The translations under genes and the position numbers were made by a program. This document shows, in pieces, positions 26,652 to 35,498 of a stretch of DNA of 54,725 bases. Positions within the stretch are counted from its first letter, which is position 1, and each line of letters begins with the position of its first letter. The DNA comes from an uncultured Pelagibacteraceae bacterium. Its GTDB lineage: Bacteria > Pseudomonadota > Alphaproteobacteria > Pelagibacterales > Pelagibacteraceae. The DNA lies in the NCBI GenBank assembly GCA_902609065.1, contig CACLQJ010000002.1, forward strand, positions 1-54,725, in the 5' to 3' direction. The notes under the pieces were generated by a model. It saw only the letters and a program-made list of their open reading frames with translations, was not told the DNA's origin and ran no database searches.

Positions 26652-27496
26652 TGAATCCTTTTAAAAATAGAAAAGGTTTGGGTAGAGGTCTATCATCTTT
26701 AATTGGTGATAATGAAATTAAAACTGAAAGAAATAAGATTTCTATAAGTTCTATATTGCCAAATAAATTTCAACCTAGAAAAAATTTTGATAAAGAAAGA
26801 TTGTCAGAGTTAACAAACTCAATAAAAGAAAGAGGTATAATCCAGCCTTTAATTGTCAGAAAATCTAAAGAGCAAAATAAATACGAATTGATAGCTGGAG
26901 AGCGTAGGTGGCAAGCAGCTCAAAATGCTGGATTGCATGAGGTTCCAATTGTTGAAATTGTGGCTGACGATTTAAAATCATTAGAATTTGCTATTGTAGA
27001 AAATGTGCAAAGATCAGATTTAAATGCAATTGAAGAGGCTGAGGGTTATCAAAAATTAATATATGATTTTAATTATGAACAGGAAAAGGTAGCAAAATTT
27101 ATAGGCAAAAGCAGATCACATGTATCTAATTCTTTAAGACTTTTGACCTTACCAAAAGAGATAAAAGATATGATTACAGAAAATAAGCTTTCACAAGGCC
27201 ATTGTAAAATCTTAGTAGGTTTAGAAAATAATTTGTTTTTAGCTAAGACAATAATTAAGAAAAAGTTGTCTGTAAGACAAACAGAGAACTTAGTAAGATC
27301 AATTCGAAATAGTGCCAAAAGTTTAAAAAAAATAAAAGATCCTAATTTATCAAGTTTAGAAGATTCTTTAAAAGATAAGATTGGTATAAATGTCCGTATT
27401 AATAACAAAAAAAATAACAATGGAAATTTAGTATTTGATTATAAAAATTTAGATCAATTGAACAGATTAATAATGGTAATTAAAGCAAATTACTAA
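26648..27496 (+). CDS. parB: Chromosome partitioning protein ParB
   Basis: The 282-residue protein has an N-terminal RKGLGRGLSSLIGD (ParA-stimulating segment), the ParB/Srx CTPase domain with IIQPLIVRKS and GERRWQAAQNAGL (CTP-binding boxes, about residues 70-105), ENVQRSDLNAIEEAEGY, the HTH helix EKVAKFIGKSRSHVSNSLRLL near 150, and a C-terminal dimerisation region. It binds the parS sites in rsmG and mnmG and spreads as a sliding clamp. The ATGATG start overlaps the parA stop; either ATG is possible. Its stop overlaps that of convergent holA (CTAA). Confidence 0.96.
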   Translation: MMNPFKNRKGLGRGLSSLIGDNEIKTERNKISISSILPNKFQPRKNFDKERLSELTNSIKERGIIQPLIVRKSKEQNKYELIAGERRWQAAQNAGLHEVPIVEIVADDLKSLEFAIVENVQRSDLNAIEEAEGYQKLIYDFNYEQEKVAKFIGKSRSHVSNSLRLLTLPKEIKDMITENKLSQGHCKILVGLENNLFLAKTIIKKKLSVRQTENLVRSIRNSAKSLKKIKDPNLSSLEDSLKDKIGINVRINNKKNNNGNLVFDYKNLDQLNRLIMVIKANY

Positions 27497-28482
27497 ACAT
27501 TATTTTTAGATGTGTCTATTATAAAGTCATAAAGAATATTTAGTGACCTAGATGTATTTTTTTTAATTAGCATTTCAATATCATTTGTTTTAAATGCTAA
27601 TTGATCAATTTTTGATAGATCCCATACTTTAGCTTGTCTTTTAACCGCGTTTTTATCTTTCCAGAATATTGGAGGTCTATATTCTGATATTACCTGTTCC
27701 AAGTTTTGCGTTTTTTCATATTCATTTAAAACATTTCTTAATCTTTTTGTTTTTTGAATTAATGTTCTAATAATTAAAATACAATCTTCTCCTGAATAAT
27801 TGTTATCATTTAAAATTTTAATGGTTTGTTTTAAATTTTTACATAAACAATTGTCCACTAATTCACTTACCTCATAGTTTTCTGACAAATTAACAATTTT
27901 ATAAACTTCCTCTGATGAAATTTTTTTACTTTTATCTAAATAAGACATTATTTTATCTAATTCTTTTTTTAAGTTGTTTCTATCTCCACTACATTTTTCA
28001 ACAATTATATTTATACATTCTTGTGATATAGATATTTGTTTCTCTCGAAAATTATCAATAGCAATTTTTGATAATGTACGATGATCATCGGAGTAAACGG
28101 GAATACAAACTGCCATTTTACTTTTTTCAAAAAAATTTCTAATACTTGATTTTTTATCTAATCTATCTGATAATAATATTATTTTTGTATCCGTTAATCT
28201 TTTTTCGATAATTTCCTCAACAAAACTAAGCAATTTATCCGAAGATCGTAGTATTATAATTGTTTTTTTTTCTTCGAAAAAAGATTTATTCAACAAACTT
28301 GATATAATCTCATGTTGATTGTCTAATACATCTTTTTCATCATATTTATCTATCACGCTTTCAAAATTGTTTAAAATATCTGGAATTAACTCTTTTTTTT
28401 GGCCTTCGTTTTCTCCATAAACTAAAAATAAATCTAATGCTGTTTTCTTTAATTTATCTTTTTCGAAAGCTTTTATAATCAT
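27493..28482 (-). CDS. holA: DNA polymerase III delta subunit HolA
   Basis: The 329-residue protein has the clamp-loader layout of HolA: an N-terminal RecA-like part starting ALDLFLVYGENEGQKKELI, a central helical lid with EKCSGDRNNLKKELDKI near residue 170, and a C-terminal helical collar ending RSLNILYDFI. Delta opens the beta clamp. The alphaproteobacterial order leuS-lptE-holA next to parB supports the call, since HolA sequences are poorly conserved. Its ATG is one base past the lptE stop. Low complexity is high, with many Lys, Ile and Asn residues. Confidence 0.87.
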   Translation of the reverse strand: MIIKAFEKDKLKKTALDLFLVYGENEGQKKELIPDILNNFESVIDKYDEKDVLDNQHEIISSLLNKSFFEEKKTIIILRSSDKLLSFVEEIIEKRLTDTKIILLSDRLDKKSSIRNFFEKSKMAVCIPVYSDDHRTLSKIAIDNFREKQISISQECINIIVEKCSGDRNNLKKELDKIMSYLDKSKKISSEEVYKIVNLSENYEVSELVDNCLCKNLKQTIKILNDNNYSGEDCILIIRTLIQKTKRLRNVLNEYEKTQNLEQVISEYRPPIFWKDKNAVKRQAKVWDLSKIDQLAFKTNDIEMLIKKNTSRSLNILYDFIIDTSKNNV

Positions 28483-28483
28483 G

Positions 28484-28927
28484 CTAAATAGTGTTTAAAA
28501 AAATTAAAATATCTTGAATGATCTTATCTAATAAATTTGATCTCAAGTTATTTTCATATTGCTTTAATTCAAATTTACTTTTCATGTTGTTATAACTTAG
28601 TTTTTCCCTAAATTTATTTTCTAATATTTTATTATCTTTTTTCAATATCAATTTAACATCTAAGCTGATATCAAATACCTCAGGATCTCCTTTTTTATTT
28701 TTTGATGAGATATCTTTTTTATAAATTGATTCAATCGTCAACTCGTATTCACCATTATTACTCTCAAAATTATTAAGATTTTTAATAATATCTTTAGATA
28801 TTTTAATATCTCCAGTTGCATTACTCTTGTTAAAACTAAAATTTGTGTTTTCACTAATGTATATTGATTGAAAACCACAAGAATTTAAAATTAAAATAAT
28901 AATTAGGTATTTTACAATTCTGTTCAT
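28484..28927 (-). CDS. lptE: LPS-assembly lipoprotein LptE
   Basis: The 147-residue lipoprotein has a signal peptide with lipobox LNSC (Cys near residue 17), then GFQSIY and a small alternating beta/helix domain, including [33 protein letters not shown], the part that plugs the LptD barrel. LptE is poorly conserved; the call rests on the lipobox, length and the fixed alphaproteobacterial order leuS-lptE-holA. It overlaps leuS by 4 bases and is one base from holA, so the three are probably one transcript. Confidence 0.8.
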   Translation of the reverse strand: MNRIVKYLIIILILNSCGFQSIYISENTNFSFNKSNATGDIKISKDIIKNLNNFESNNGEYELTIESIYKKDISSKNKKGDPEVFDISLDVKLILKKDNKILENKFREKLSYNNMKSKFELKQYENNLRSNLLDKIIQDILIFLNTI

Positions 28928-31470
28928 TTTATTAATATGTTTATCAATTTGTTTTTTACGAAAAAACTTTTTTCTATTTTTTTTCCTTTAATTATTTTAC
29001 CCAGACTTTTATCATTTGTAATCTGATCTAAAAGATCTTTCTCGTCAATATTATGCTTTGATTCAATTATACCTTTTTTCTTGCCGTTTATTTGAACAAC
29101 ATAATTAACGATATCTGTTTTTATTCTGTTTTTGTCTACTTCGGGCCAATTCGGTGTTTTATCTACCCCTAAACTTTCAAAGCATTCTGTTGCAAAGTGA
29201 GGGATAATGGGCGAAAGAATAGTTAAAATTTTTAAATAATTTTTTAACAAAATTTGACCATTAATTTTATTTTTTAAAAAACTGTTTAAAAAATTATAAG
29301 TTTCATGAAGACTAGCTATTAAAACATTATAATTAAATTTTTCTAAATTATAGTCAAACTTATTAATCGTTTCGTTTATAAATCTTTCTAACTTATTTTC
29401 AGCTTCAGTATTATTAGACTTATCATTAATTCTATTCTTAATTTCTTCATGAAGTAACCACAATTTTTGTATAAATTTATATGAAGCAACCATACCTTGC
29501 TCTGACCATTGTATATCTTTCTCTGGTGGGCTATCAGATAAAATAAATAATCTAACGGAGTCAGCACCATAATTTTGAATTATTTGTTCAGGATCAATAG
29601 TATTTTTTTTTGACTTAGACATAGATTCTGATGGACCAACACGAACAATGTCATTTAATTTATTTTTTATGAAATAATTTTTGCCATCTTTCGTATCAAC
29701 CTCATCAGGCCTCAGCCAATTCCCTTTTTTGTCTTTATATGTTTCGTGACAAACCATTCCCTGGGTAAATAATCCATCAAATGGCTCTATAAATTTAAAA
29801 CTATCTTTTTTATAGCCTATTGCCCTCATAAAAAATCTTGAATATAGCAAATGAAGAATAGCATGTTCAACACCTCCAATATATTGGTCCACTGGCATCC
29901 AATAATCAATATCGTCTTGATTATAACCATAACTTTTTTCATTTGGTGAGCAAAACCTGAGAAAATACCATGAAGAGTCTACAAACGTATCAAGTGTGTC
30001 AGTTTCTCTTTTATATTTCTCACCTTTATATTCAATCATTTTCCAATCTTTAACATAGTCTAATGGGTTGCCTTTGGTTTCCAAGTTGACATTTTCAGGC
30101 AATATTACTGGCAAAAGATCTTTAGGAACAGGATGAGGTTTTCCAGTTTCATCATACATTATTGGTATAGGACATCCCCAGTATCTTTGTCGAGAAACGC
30201 CCCAGTCCTTAAGTCTAAAATTAATTTTTTTTTTTCCTAGCTTTCTCTCTTCAATAATATTAATAGTCTTTATTATCGACTCCTCTGGAACTTTAAAGCC
30301 ATCTAAAAATTCTGAATTTATTATTTCCCCACCTTCTGTATATGCTTTATCTTTTACCTTAAAATTTTTATCCTCATTATTAGGTTTCACAACTGTTTTA
30401 ATCTTTAAATTATATTTTATAGCAAAATCCATATCTCTTTGATCATGTGCGGGGCACCCGAAAACTGCTCCAAACCCGTAATCCATTAATACAAAATTTG
30501 CAAAAAATACAGGAACTTTCTTTCTTTCGTCAAATGGATTGATTGCAGTGAGATTAGTTTTAAATCCAATTTTCTCTCCATGGGCAATCGATTCTTCTGT
30601 AGTACCTGTTTTTGAACATTCTTTTTTAAAAGCAATAAATTTGTCATCATCTTCAAAATATTTTGATATTGGATGATCTACGGATAAGGCTAAAAAAGAA
30701 AAACCAAAAAGTGTATCTGGTCTTGTGGTAAAACATCTTATTGATTTTACATCTTTGTTTCCTTCTATTTTAAAATCAATTTCACAACCAAAAGATTTTC
30801 CAATCCAATTTTTTTGCATAGACTTTACCTTATTTGGCCAACTAGACAAATTGTCAAGTTCAGTTAGTAGATCTTCTGAAAACTTGGATATATTAAAAAA
30901 CCACTGATTCAATTTTTTTCTTTGAACCAAAGCTCCAGATCGCCAACCTTTGCCATCAATAACTTGCTCGTTTGCTAAAACTGTTTCATCAACTGGATCC
31001 CAATTTACGTAGTTTTCTTTTCTATAAACTAATCCTTTCTCATACATTTCTAAGAAAAAGTCTTGTTGATGTTTATAATATTCTTGAGAACATGTAGAAA
31101 TTTCTCTATCCCAATCTATCGATAATCCTAGCATTTTAAGTTGATTCTTCATCACGGATATATTTTTTTCTGTCCAAACTTTAGGATCTAATTTATTTTC
31201 TCTAGCTGCATTCTCAGCAGGCATACCAAAAGAATCCCATCCCATCGGGTGCAAAACATTGTAATCTTGTAAAATTTTATGGCGTGATAGTACATCGCCA
31301 ATAGTGTAGTTTCTTACATGGCCCATATGTATTTTTCCTGATGGGTAAGGAAACATTTCCAAGCAATAAAATTTTTTCTTATTTTTGTTAAATGATGATT
31401 TATACGTTTTATTCTTTTCCCAAATATCTTGCCATTTTTTTTCAACAACTTTAAAATTATATCTATTCAC
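28924..31470 (-). CDS. leuS: Leucyl-tRNA synthetase LeuS
   Basis: The 848-residue class I synthetase has [15 protein letters not shown] at the start, [22 protein letters not shown] with HMGH (about residues 40-50), the editing domain near 220-420 ([24 protein letters not shown]), [10 protein letters not shown], and [11 protein letters not shown] near 620, the KMSKS variant MSKSK. The start is GTG at 31470-31468, chosen because conservation begins there. A TTCACGTGAA palindrome covers this start but is not a convincing parS. The gene heads the leftward lptE-holA unit. Confidence 0.96.
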   Translation of the reverse strand: MNRYNFKVVEKKWQDIWEKNKTYKSSFNKNKKKFYCLEMFPYPSGKIHMGHVRNYTIGDVLSRHKILQDYNVLHPMGWDSFGMPAENAARENKLDPKVWTEKNISVMKNQLKMLGLSIDWDREISTCSQEYYKHQQDFFLEMYEKGLVYRKENYVNWDPVDETVLANEQVIDGKGWRSGALVQRKKLNQWFFNISKFSEDLLTELDNLSSWPNKVKSMQKNWIGKSFGCEIDFKIEGNKDVKSIRCFTTRPDTLFGFSFLALSVDHPISKYFEDDDKFIAFKKECSKTGTTEESIAHGEKIGFKTNLTAINPFDERKKVPVFFANFVLMDYGFGAVFGCPAHDQRDMDFAIKYNLKIKTVVKPNNEDKNFKVKDKAYTEGGEIINSEFLDGFKVPEESIIKTINIIEERKLGKKKINFRLKDWGVSRQRYWGCPIPIMYDETGKPHPVPKDLLPVILPENVNLETKGNPLDYVKDWKMIEYKGEKYKRETDTLDTFVDSSWYFLRFCSPNEKSYGYNQDDIDYWMPVDQYIGGVEHAILHLLYSRFFMRAIGYKKDSFKFIEPFDGLFTQGMVCHETYKDKKGNWLRPDEVDTKDGKNYFIKNKLNDIVRVGPSESMSKSKKNTIDPEQIIQNYGADSVRLFILSDSPPEKDIQWSEQGMVASYKFIQKLWLLHEEIKNRINDKSNNTEAENKLERFINETINKFDYNLEKFNYNVLIASLHETYNFLNSFLKNKINGQILLKNYLKILTILSPIIPHFATECFESLGVDKTPNWPEVDKNRIKTDIVNYVVQINGKKKGIIESKHNIDEKDLLDQITNDKSLGKIIKGKKIEKSFFVKNKLINILIK

Positions 31471-31483
31471 GTGAACTTAGGTT

Positions 31484-32065
31484 TTATTTGAATAGCCCAC
31501 CACCATCAGTGCCTGATCGTTCTGTCTTTGAAGGAACATATTTCTTATTATTTTTTTTGTTTTCTTGTTCATAGACTGCAGCTTTTTTTAGTATACTTTT
31601 TTTAATTTCCAAATTTATTTCACCATTTTCCTCGTACGTACTACAATTCTGATTGGCATCACAATCTTTTTTAAAAATTTTCACATCTAATGCATCAGAT
31701 CGAATTTCGTTCGTTAGAAATCTTATTGTAATTTTTATTGACTCATTAGTTTTGCTTCCATCACTATACCAATCTGTTATTATTATGCCCCCACTATAAT
31801 TTGCAGAAGCAAGGGGCATAAAGTCTATAGTATCTAAACTTGCTCTCCATAATTCATTCGAACTTGCAAAATCAAATGTTCCACCTTTTTTATCTCCTCC
31901 CATTATTCTAAATCCACGACCCTCTTCTATATTTTTAGCAACTCTTTTTGTTGGATCTGGTGGGTAATCTTTTGCACTTACAGGTCTATAAATTCCACAA
32001 GAATTGAGAAAGTAGAATAAAGAGAATAGTAGAACTGAGCTTATTATTGTTTTTTTATAGTTCAT
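31484..32065 (-). CDS. DUF3576 lipoprotein
   Basis: The 193-residue protein has signal peptide MNYKKTIISSVLLFSLFYF and lipobox LNSC (Cys near 23), followed by the DUF3576-type body: DPTKRVAKNIEEGRGFRIMG, ASSNELWRASLDTIDFMPLASANYSGGIIITDWYS and IRFLTNEIRSDALDVKIF. Function is unknown, but the family sits beside leuS in alphaproteobacteria and may take part in envelope assembly. I chose ATG at 32065-32063 because it gives the signal peptide; the frame is open to 32140. A gap of 13 bases separates it from leuS. Confidence 0.8.
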   Translation of the reverse strand: MNYKKTIISSVLLFSLFYFLNSCGIYRPVSAKDYPPDPTKRVAKNIEEGRGFRIMGGDKKGGTFDFASSNELWRASLDTIDFMPLASANYSGGIIITDWYSDGSKTNESIKITIRFLTNEIRSDALDVKIFKKDCDANQNCSTYEENGEINLEIKKSILKKAAVYEQENKKNNKKYVPSKTERSGTDGGGLFK

Positions 32066-32248
32066 AATGTCAAAACATCGATTTGTTCTAATATTTTTTT
32101 GATAATAAGCAATTAATAAACAATCATCAAAAAACAACAAATTTAAGGTATTTTATATGATGTATTTTTGCAACAATATTTAAAATATTCAGTAAAAAGA
32201 CAAAATAAAACTCATAATTTCAATATGTTTTGCTAAAAATGTCTTGTT

Positions 32249-32273
32249 TATAATTAATTATTAACAAATGGAG
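32249..32273 (+). promoter_or_regulatory. Porin -10 element and ribosome binding site
   Basis: A TATAAT at 32249-32254 lies 26 bases before the porin ATG, and GGAG at 32270-32273 gives a ribosome binding site 7 bases from it. No good -35 sits at normal spacing; TTGCTA at 32230-32235 is too near (13 bases). The other part of the 215-base gap shows nothing I can name. Confidence 0.5.
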
Positions 32274-32280
32274 TAAATTT

Positions 32281-33195
32281 ATGAACAACTTAAAAAAACT
32301 AGGATTAACTGCTTTGGCAGGATCTTTAGTCTCTTCTGCTGGATATGCAGGTGCACTAGATGTATCTGGTACAGCGAAGATGATTTACAAGTCTCAGCAT
32401 GAAACAGAGGTGACTGGAAACAGCTTTAGCACAGATAAAGCGATTACATTCTCTGGTTCTGGTGACTTAGACAACGGTATGACAGTTGCATATACCTACA
32501 CAATGACTGATGCTGCCTTATCATCTACATCTGTAATGGTAGATATGGGTGAAATGGGTACAATTGGTATTGGTAACAGTGCTGGTTCAGCTGGTTTACC
32601 TGCGTACGATTCAATAGTACCAACAGCTGGTGAAGAAGTTTGGGATGATGTTGATACTGATGACAATGGTATTGCTACTCACTCAAAAGTTAACTCAATC
32701 GACTATATTGGCTCTTTCGGTGGTTTCGGTATTAGTGCTGCATACGTAAACGATGGTTCAGGCGCATCTTCTGACGGATCATTTGTAATATCATACAGCG
32801 GTCTAATGGATGGATTAGAACTTGGTTACGGTCAAGGTGAAGATTCAGTAGATTTAGATTTAGAAACCTACTACATAAAATATTCAGTAGGTGGTATAAC
32901 AGCTGCTATACAGAGATCTGAGCTAGACGCTGCTGGAGACACTTCATCAGACGAAGAAGGTACTGGTATGGGTGTATCATTTGCTGTTAACGAAAACTTA
33001 TCAGTATCATACGGAGTATTTGATGTTGATTTTGGTGGAACTGGAAGTTCTGATGAAGAATCAGACGGTGTTTCTGCTTCTTACACAATGGGAAGTATGA
33101 CAATCCAAGGTGTTGCTAACTCAACAAAAAATGTTGCTGGAACTGACGGATCAGACGATGATTTTAGAGAAGTTTCTGTTGCGTTTGCATTCTAA
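32281..33195 (+). CDS. Outer-membrane porin
   Basis: The 304-residue protein has a Sec signal (MNNLKKLGLTALAGSLVSSAGYA-GA, cleavage near 23), then short alternating beta strands with glycine/aspartate turns, and ends VSVAFAF with terminal Phe, the outer-membrane beta-barrel sorting signal. The body is acidic (many D/E in loops such as DSVDLDLE and GTDGSDDDF), poor in lysine compared with neighbours. Codons are less A/T-biased (GGT, GCT, TAC), which fits a highly expressed gene. It has its own promoter with a good ribosome site and a strong terminator, so it is a stand-alone transcription unit. Substrate specificity is unknown. Confidence 0.87.
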   Translation: MNNLKKLGLTALAGSLVSSAGYAGALDVSGTAKMIYKSQHETEVTGNSFSTDKAITFSGSGDLDNGMTVAYTYTMTDAALSSTSVMVDMGEMGTIGIGNSAGSAGLPAYDSIVPTAGEEVWDDVDTDDNGIATHSKVNSIDYIGSFGGFGISAAYVNDGSGASSDGSFVISYSGLMDGLELGYGQGEDSVDLDLETYYIKYSVGGITAAIQRSELDAAGDTSSDEEGTGMGVSFAVNENLSVSYGVFDVDFGGTGSSDEESDGVSASYTMGSMTIQGVANSTKNVAGTDGSDDDFREVSVAFAF

Positions 33196-33220
33196 AGTTT
33201 AGACAAGCTTAACTAAATTT

Positions 33221-33251
33221 AAGGCCCCTTATTTTAAGGGGCCTTTTTTTT
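33221..33251 (+). terminator. Intrinsic terminator of the porin gene
   Basis: The 10-bp stem AAGGCCCCTT (33221-33230) and AAGGGGCCTT (33236-33245), with loop ATTTT, is followed by a T run to 33252. It is the clearest G/C-rich hairpin in the window. Its right arm and loop lie inside the 3' end of the convergent ThiE-like gene, whose last codons (G-P-L-K) and stop it encodes. Confidence 0.9.
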
Positions 33252-33774
33252 TGAAATATCCAATAGCAGCATAACCTTCAGCCTTTAAAAATCTTATCAT
33301 ATTAATATTACTTTTTTTTACTCCACCAAGAACGATTAAATTTTTAGCAGTGGTCTTCCTCAATTTTAAAAATCCATGAATACCTAATTTTCTTGCTTTT
33401 TTTTTAAAAACCGGAGCAATAAAAATATTTTTAACATTCTGGTTTATTTTAATATTTAGTTCTTGCTTATTATGTGCCGACCCCAAAATATCGAAATTTT
33501 TTCTAAATTTATAACAATTGTGTGTGAGACTTTTATTGAATGAAGGCAAATATACGCCATTAATGTTAAGTTTAAGTGCTAGCCTGATATTGTTTGATAG
33601 GTAAAATTTAAAATTCCTTTTTTTACAAAAATCTCTTAATATTTCCAATAATTTAAGGTTATATACTTTTTTATAATTTCTATAAATAATATGAACTTTA
33701 TTATCTAGTTTTTCTAAATGATTTTTGTCAAATTTATCAATAAAGTAATATTTTTTTAAAAAATTATTATGCAT
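33229..33774 (-). CDS. ThiE/TenI-like thiamine phosphate synthase family protein
   Basis: The 181-residue protein resembles the TenI/ThiE barrel: FYLSNNIRLALKLNINGVYLPS (the position of the usual NDR..LA..GVHLGQ segment), DILGSAHNKQELNIK, IFIAPVFKKKARKLGIHGF, LIVLGGVKKSNI and AEGYAAIGYF. Several ThiE catalytic positions differ (the Asp is Asn, HLGQ is YLPS), so it may be a TenI-like regulator or a divergent synthase. I chose ATG 33774-33772; a non-ATG-dependent longer frame reaches 33786. The start overlaps the divergent yggS start (ATGCAT), and the 3' end is built from the porin terminator. Confidence 0.6.
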   Translation of the reverse strand: MHNNFLKKYYFIDKFDKNHLEKLDNKVHIIYRNYKKVYNLKLLEILRDFCKKRNFKFYLSNNIRLALKLNINGVYLPSFNKSLTHNCYKFRKNFDILGSAHNKQELNIKINQNVKNIFIAPVFKKKARKLGIHGFLKLRKTTAKNLIVLGGVKKSNINMIRFLKAEGYAAIGYFKKKGPLK

Positions 33775-34431
33775 CAAACTGTTCAAAATTTAATTCAAAT
33801 TAAGGAGGAAATAAAAGAAAAAATTATAGAAAACAATTATAAGAATTATCAACCGAATATTATCGCTGTCTCAAAAACATTTAAAATTGACCATATTTCC
33901 TATTTAATTAATTATGGTCATTTACACTATGGCGAGAACAAGGTCCAAGAAGCGCTTGAGAAATGGACTAGCATTAAACAGAGCAACAAAAATATCAAGC
34001 TGCATATGCTAGGTAAGTTACAATCAAACAAAGTTAAGCATGCGGTGAAAATATTTGACTATATTCACTCTGTCGATAGCAAAAAAATTGCCCAGAAAAT
34101 AGCAGATGAAGAAATCAAAATTAATAAAAAAATAAAAATATTTCTACAAGTTAATATAGGAAATGAAATTCAAAAATCAGGAATTAATATAAATGAAATA
34201 AAAGAATTATTAGAGTTTTGTAAAAATAAACAACTAGATGTATTAGGATTAATGTGCTTGCCGCCATTTGATAAAAACCCAGAAGTTTATTTTAAAGAAC
34301 TGAAAAAAATTAATGAAGATCTAGAGTTAAAAGAAATAAGTATGGGTATGTCTAATGATTACACGACAGCGATTAAATATTCTTCTACATTTTTAAGAAT
34401 TGGTTCTAATATATTTGGTAAAAGAGATTAG
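33769..34431 (+). CDS. yggS: YggS/PROSC pyridoxal-phosphate homeostasis protein
   Basis: The 220-residue protein is a fold-type III PLP-binding barrel: NIIAVSKTFKIDHISYLI with the PLP-lysine near residue 37, HYGENKVQEALEKW, HMLGKLQSNKVKHAV near 80, FLQVNIGNEIQKSGI and the C-terminal SMGMSNDYTTAIKYSSTFLRIGSNIFG, a hallmark of the family. It buffers PLP in the cytoplasm. Its start codon 33769-33771 directly abuts that of the divergent ThiE-like gene, so its promoter must lie within that gene. The stop overlaps that of the convergent L,D-transpeptidase (TTAG). Confidence 0.94.
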   Translation: MHQTVQNLIQIKEEIKEKIIENNYKNYQPNIIAVSKTFKIDHISYLINYGHLHYGENKVQEALEKWTSIKQSNKNIKLHMLGKLQSNKVKHAVKIFDYIHSVDSKKIAQKIADEEIKINKKIKIFLQVNIGNEIQKSGININEIKELLEFCKNKQLDVLGLMCLPPFDKNPEVYFKELKKINEDLELKEISMGMSNDYTTAIKYSSTFLRIGSNIFGKRD

Positions 34432-34916
34432 ATATAAATTTTACTTTTTTTATTAATTAGTTTTGCAATTATAAAAAAATCTTTTTTTGAAACTGCTATA
34501 CACCCAGCTGTTTTTTTGTAGTTTGATGTTAAATGTAAAAAAATTGCACTACCCTTATTTCTAATTGGTTTTTTATAATTATATTTAATTACTATAAAAC
34601 AATCATATTTGAAATCTTTCCTATAAAGTCTTTCAGATCTTATTTTTAGATTTTTGTTAATCTCTTTGTTATATTTTGAGTGATTTATATCATTGCACCA
34701 ACTCATATTTTTTCTAATTATTTTCTTTTTTAGTTTTGTCTCTACTTTATCTATTCTGTCACTTCTCCAATACAAAGTTCCTAAATTAAATTTACCCTTG
34801 GGAGTACTATTATCACCCTCTGACTTATTTGATTTTATCCCATTTTTCCCTATACAGCATTTAAATTTAAAATCGCCAACGATTAGGGTATCTTTATTTA
34901 TTAATTTTAATATCAT
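34428..34916 (-). CDS. L,D-transpeptidase (YkuD) family protein
   Basis: The 162-residue protein holds a YkuD domain: FKCCIGKNGIKSNKSEGDNSTPKGKFNLGTLYW at the start and the catalytic end SAIFLHLTSNYKKTAGCIAVSK, with His and nucleophile Cys near residue 140. It would form or edit 3-3 crosslinks in peptidoglycan or attach lipoproteins. No signal peptide is seen, so export is unexplained; the short form is usual in the alphaproteobacterial COG3786 group. It diverges from the winged-helix gene by only 12 bases, a pairing that suggests a link. Confidence 0.85.
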   Translation of the reverse strand: MILKLINKDTLIVGDFKFKCCIGKNGIKSNKSEGDNSTPKGKFNLGTLYWRSDRIDKVETKLKKKIIRKNMSWCNDINHSKYNKEINKNLKIRSERLYRKDFKYDCFIVIKYNYKKPIRNKGSAIFLHLTSNYKKTAGCIAVSKKDFFIIAKLINKKSKIYI

Positions 34917-34928
34917 ACATTTACAATA

Positions 34929-35498
34929 ATGAATAAACCAATTGTATTATTCTATAAACTTTCAACTTTATATGAAATCTTAAGTGAAATAAATAATTTG
35001 TTTAATTTTGACATTTATAACATTTTGCAAGAAAGTGATTTAGCCAATTTTCTTAAAGAAAGAAAAAATCATTTTTTAATAATTTCTGAAACCAAAATTA
35101 ACCAAATTCCAAATAACCAAAATATTATTGTTTCAAATTTTCCGGTTAAAATTTCAAATTTACTTGAAAATATTAATATACTACTACTTAAAAGAAAATT
35201 TGTTAGTCAGTCTGAAATAAATATTAATGATTATCGACTTGACTTAAATGCTAGAATATTAAAATTAGGTAAAAAGAGATTAAAACTTACTCAAAAAGAG
35301 GCAGAAGTCTTATTATTTATAAGAAATTCCAATAAAGATGTCTCTATATCAAGTTTAAGAAAAAAAGTATGGCGTTACTCATCTGAACTTGAAACACATA
35401 CTGTAGAAACTCATGTCTATAGACTTAGAAAAAAAATCAAGGACGCTTTTAATGATGATAGTTTTATTAAGAGTAAAGATAATGGCTACAAAATTTAG
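34929..35498 (+). CDS. OmpR/PhoB-type winged-helix DNA-binding protein
   Basis: The 189-residue protein ends with a Trans_Reg_C winged helix (about residues 95-189): INDYRLDLNARILKLGKKRLKLTQKEAEVLLFI, then the recognition helix ETHTVETHVYRLRKKI and DNGYKI. The N-terminal 90 residues resemble a receiver fold in secondary structure, but I see no conserved Asp phosphoacceptor region, so it may be a degenerate, phosphorylation-independent receiver. Possible targets include the divergent L,D-transpeptidase. The last 17 bases overlap the arfA-like gene. Confidence 0.8.
   Translation: MNKPIVLFYKLSTLYEILSEINNLFNFDIYNILQESDLANFLKERKNHFLIISETKINQIPNNQNIIVSNFPVKISNLLENINILLLKRKFVSQSEININDYRLDLNARILKLGKKRLKLTQKEAEVLLFIRNSNKDVSISSLRKKVWRYSSELETHTVETHVYRLRKKIKDAFNDDSFIKSKDNGYKI

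Noticed and set aside
26648..27496. parAB as a plasmid partition cassette
   Set aside because: ParA lacks the plasmid-type HTH, and the genes sit in the conserved chromosomal mnmE-mnmG-rsmG-parAB order with parS in rsmG.
31466..31475. TTCACGTGAA palindrome at the leuS start as a third parS
   Set aside because: Only the inner 10 bases match; the outer six positions of the 16-bp site all differ. The sequence is explained by the GTG start and its context.
32066..32140. Longer N terminus for the DUF3576 lipoprotein
   Set aside because: It would place 25 residues, including cysteines, before a good lipoprotein signal peptide. The ATG at 32065 gives the expected signal and lipobox.
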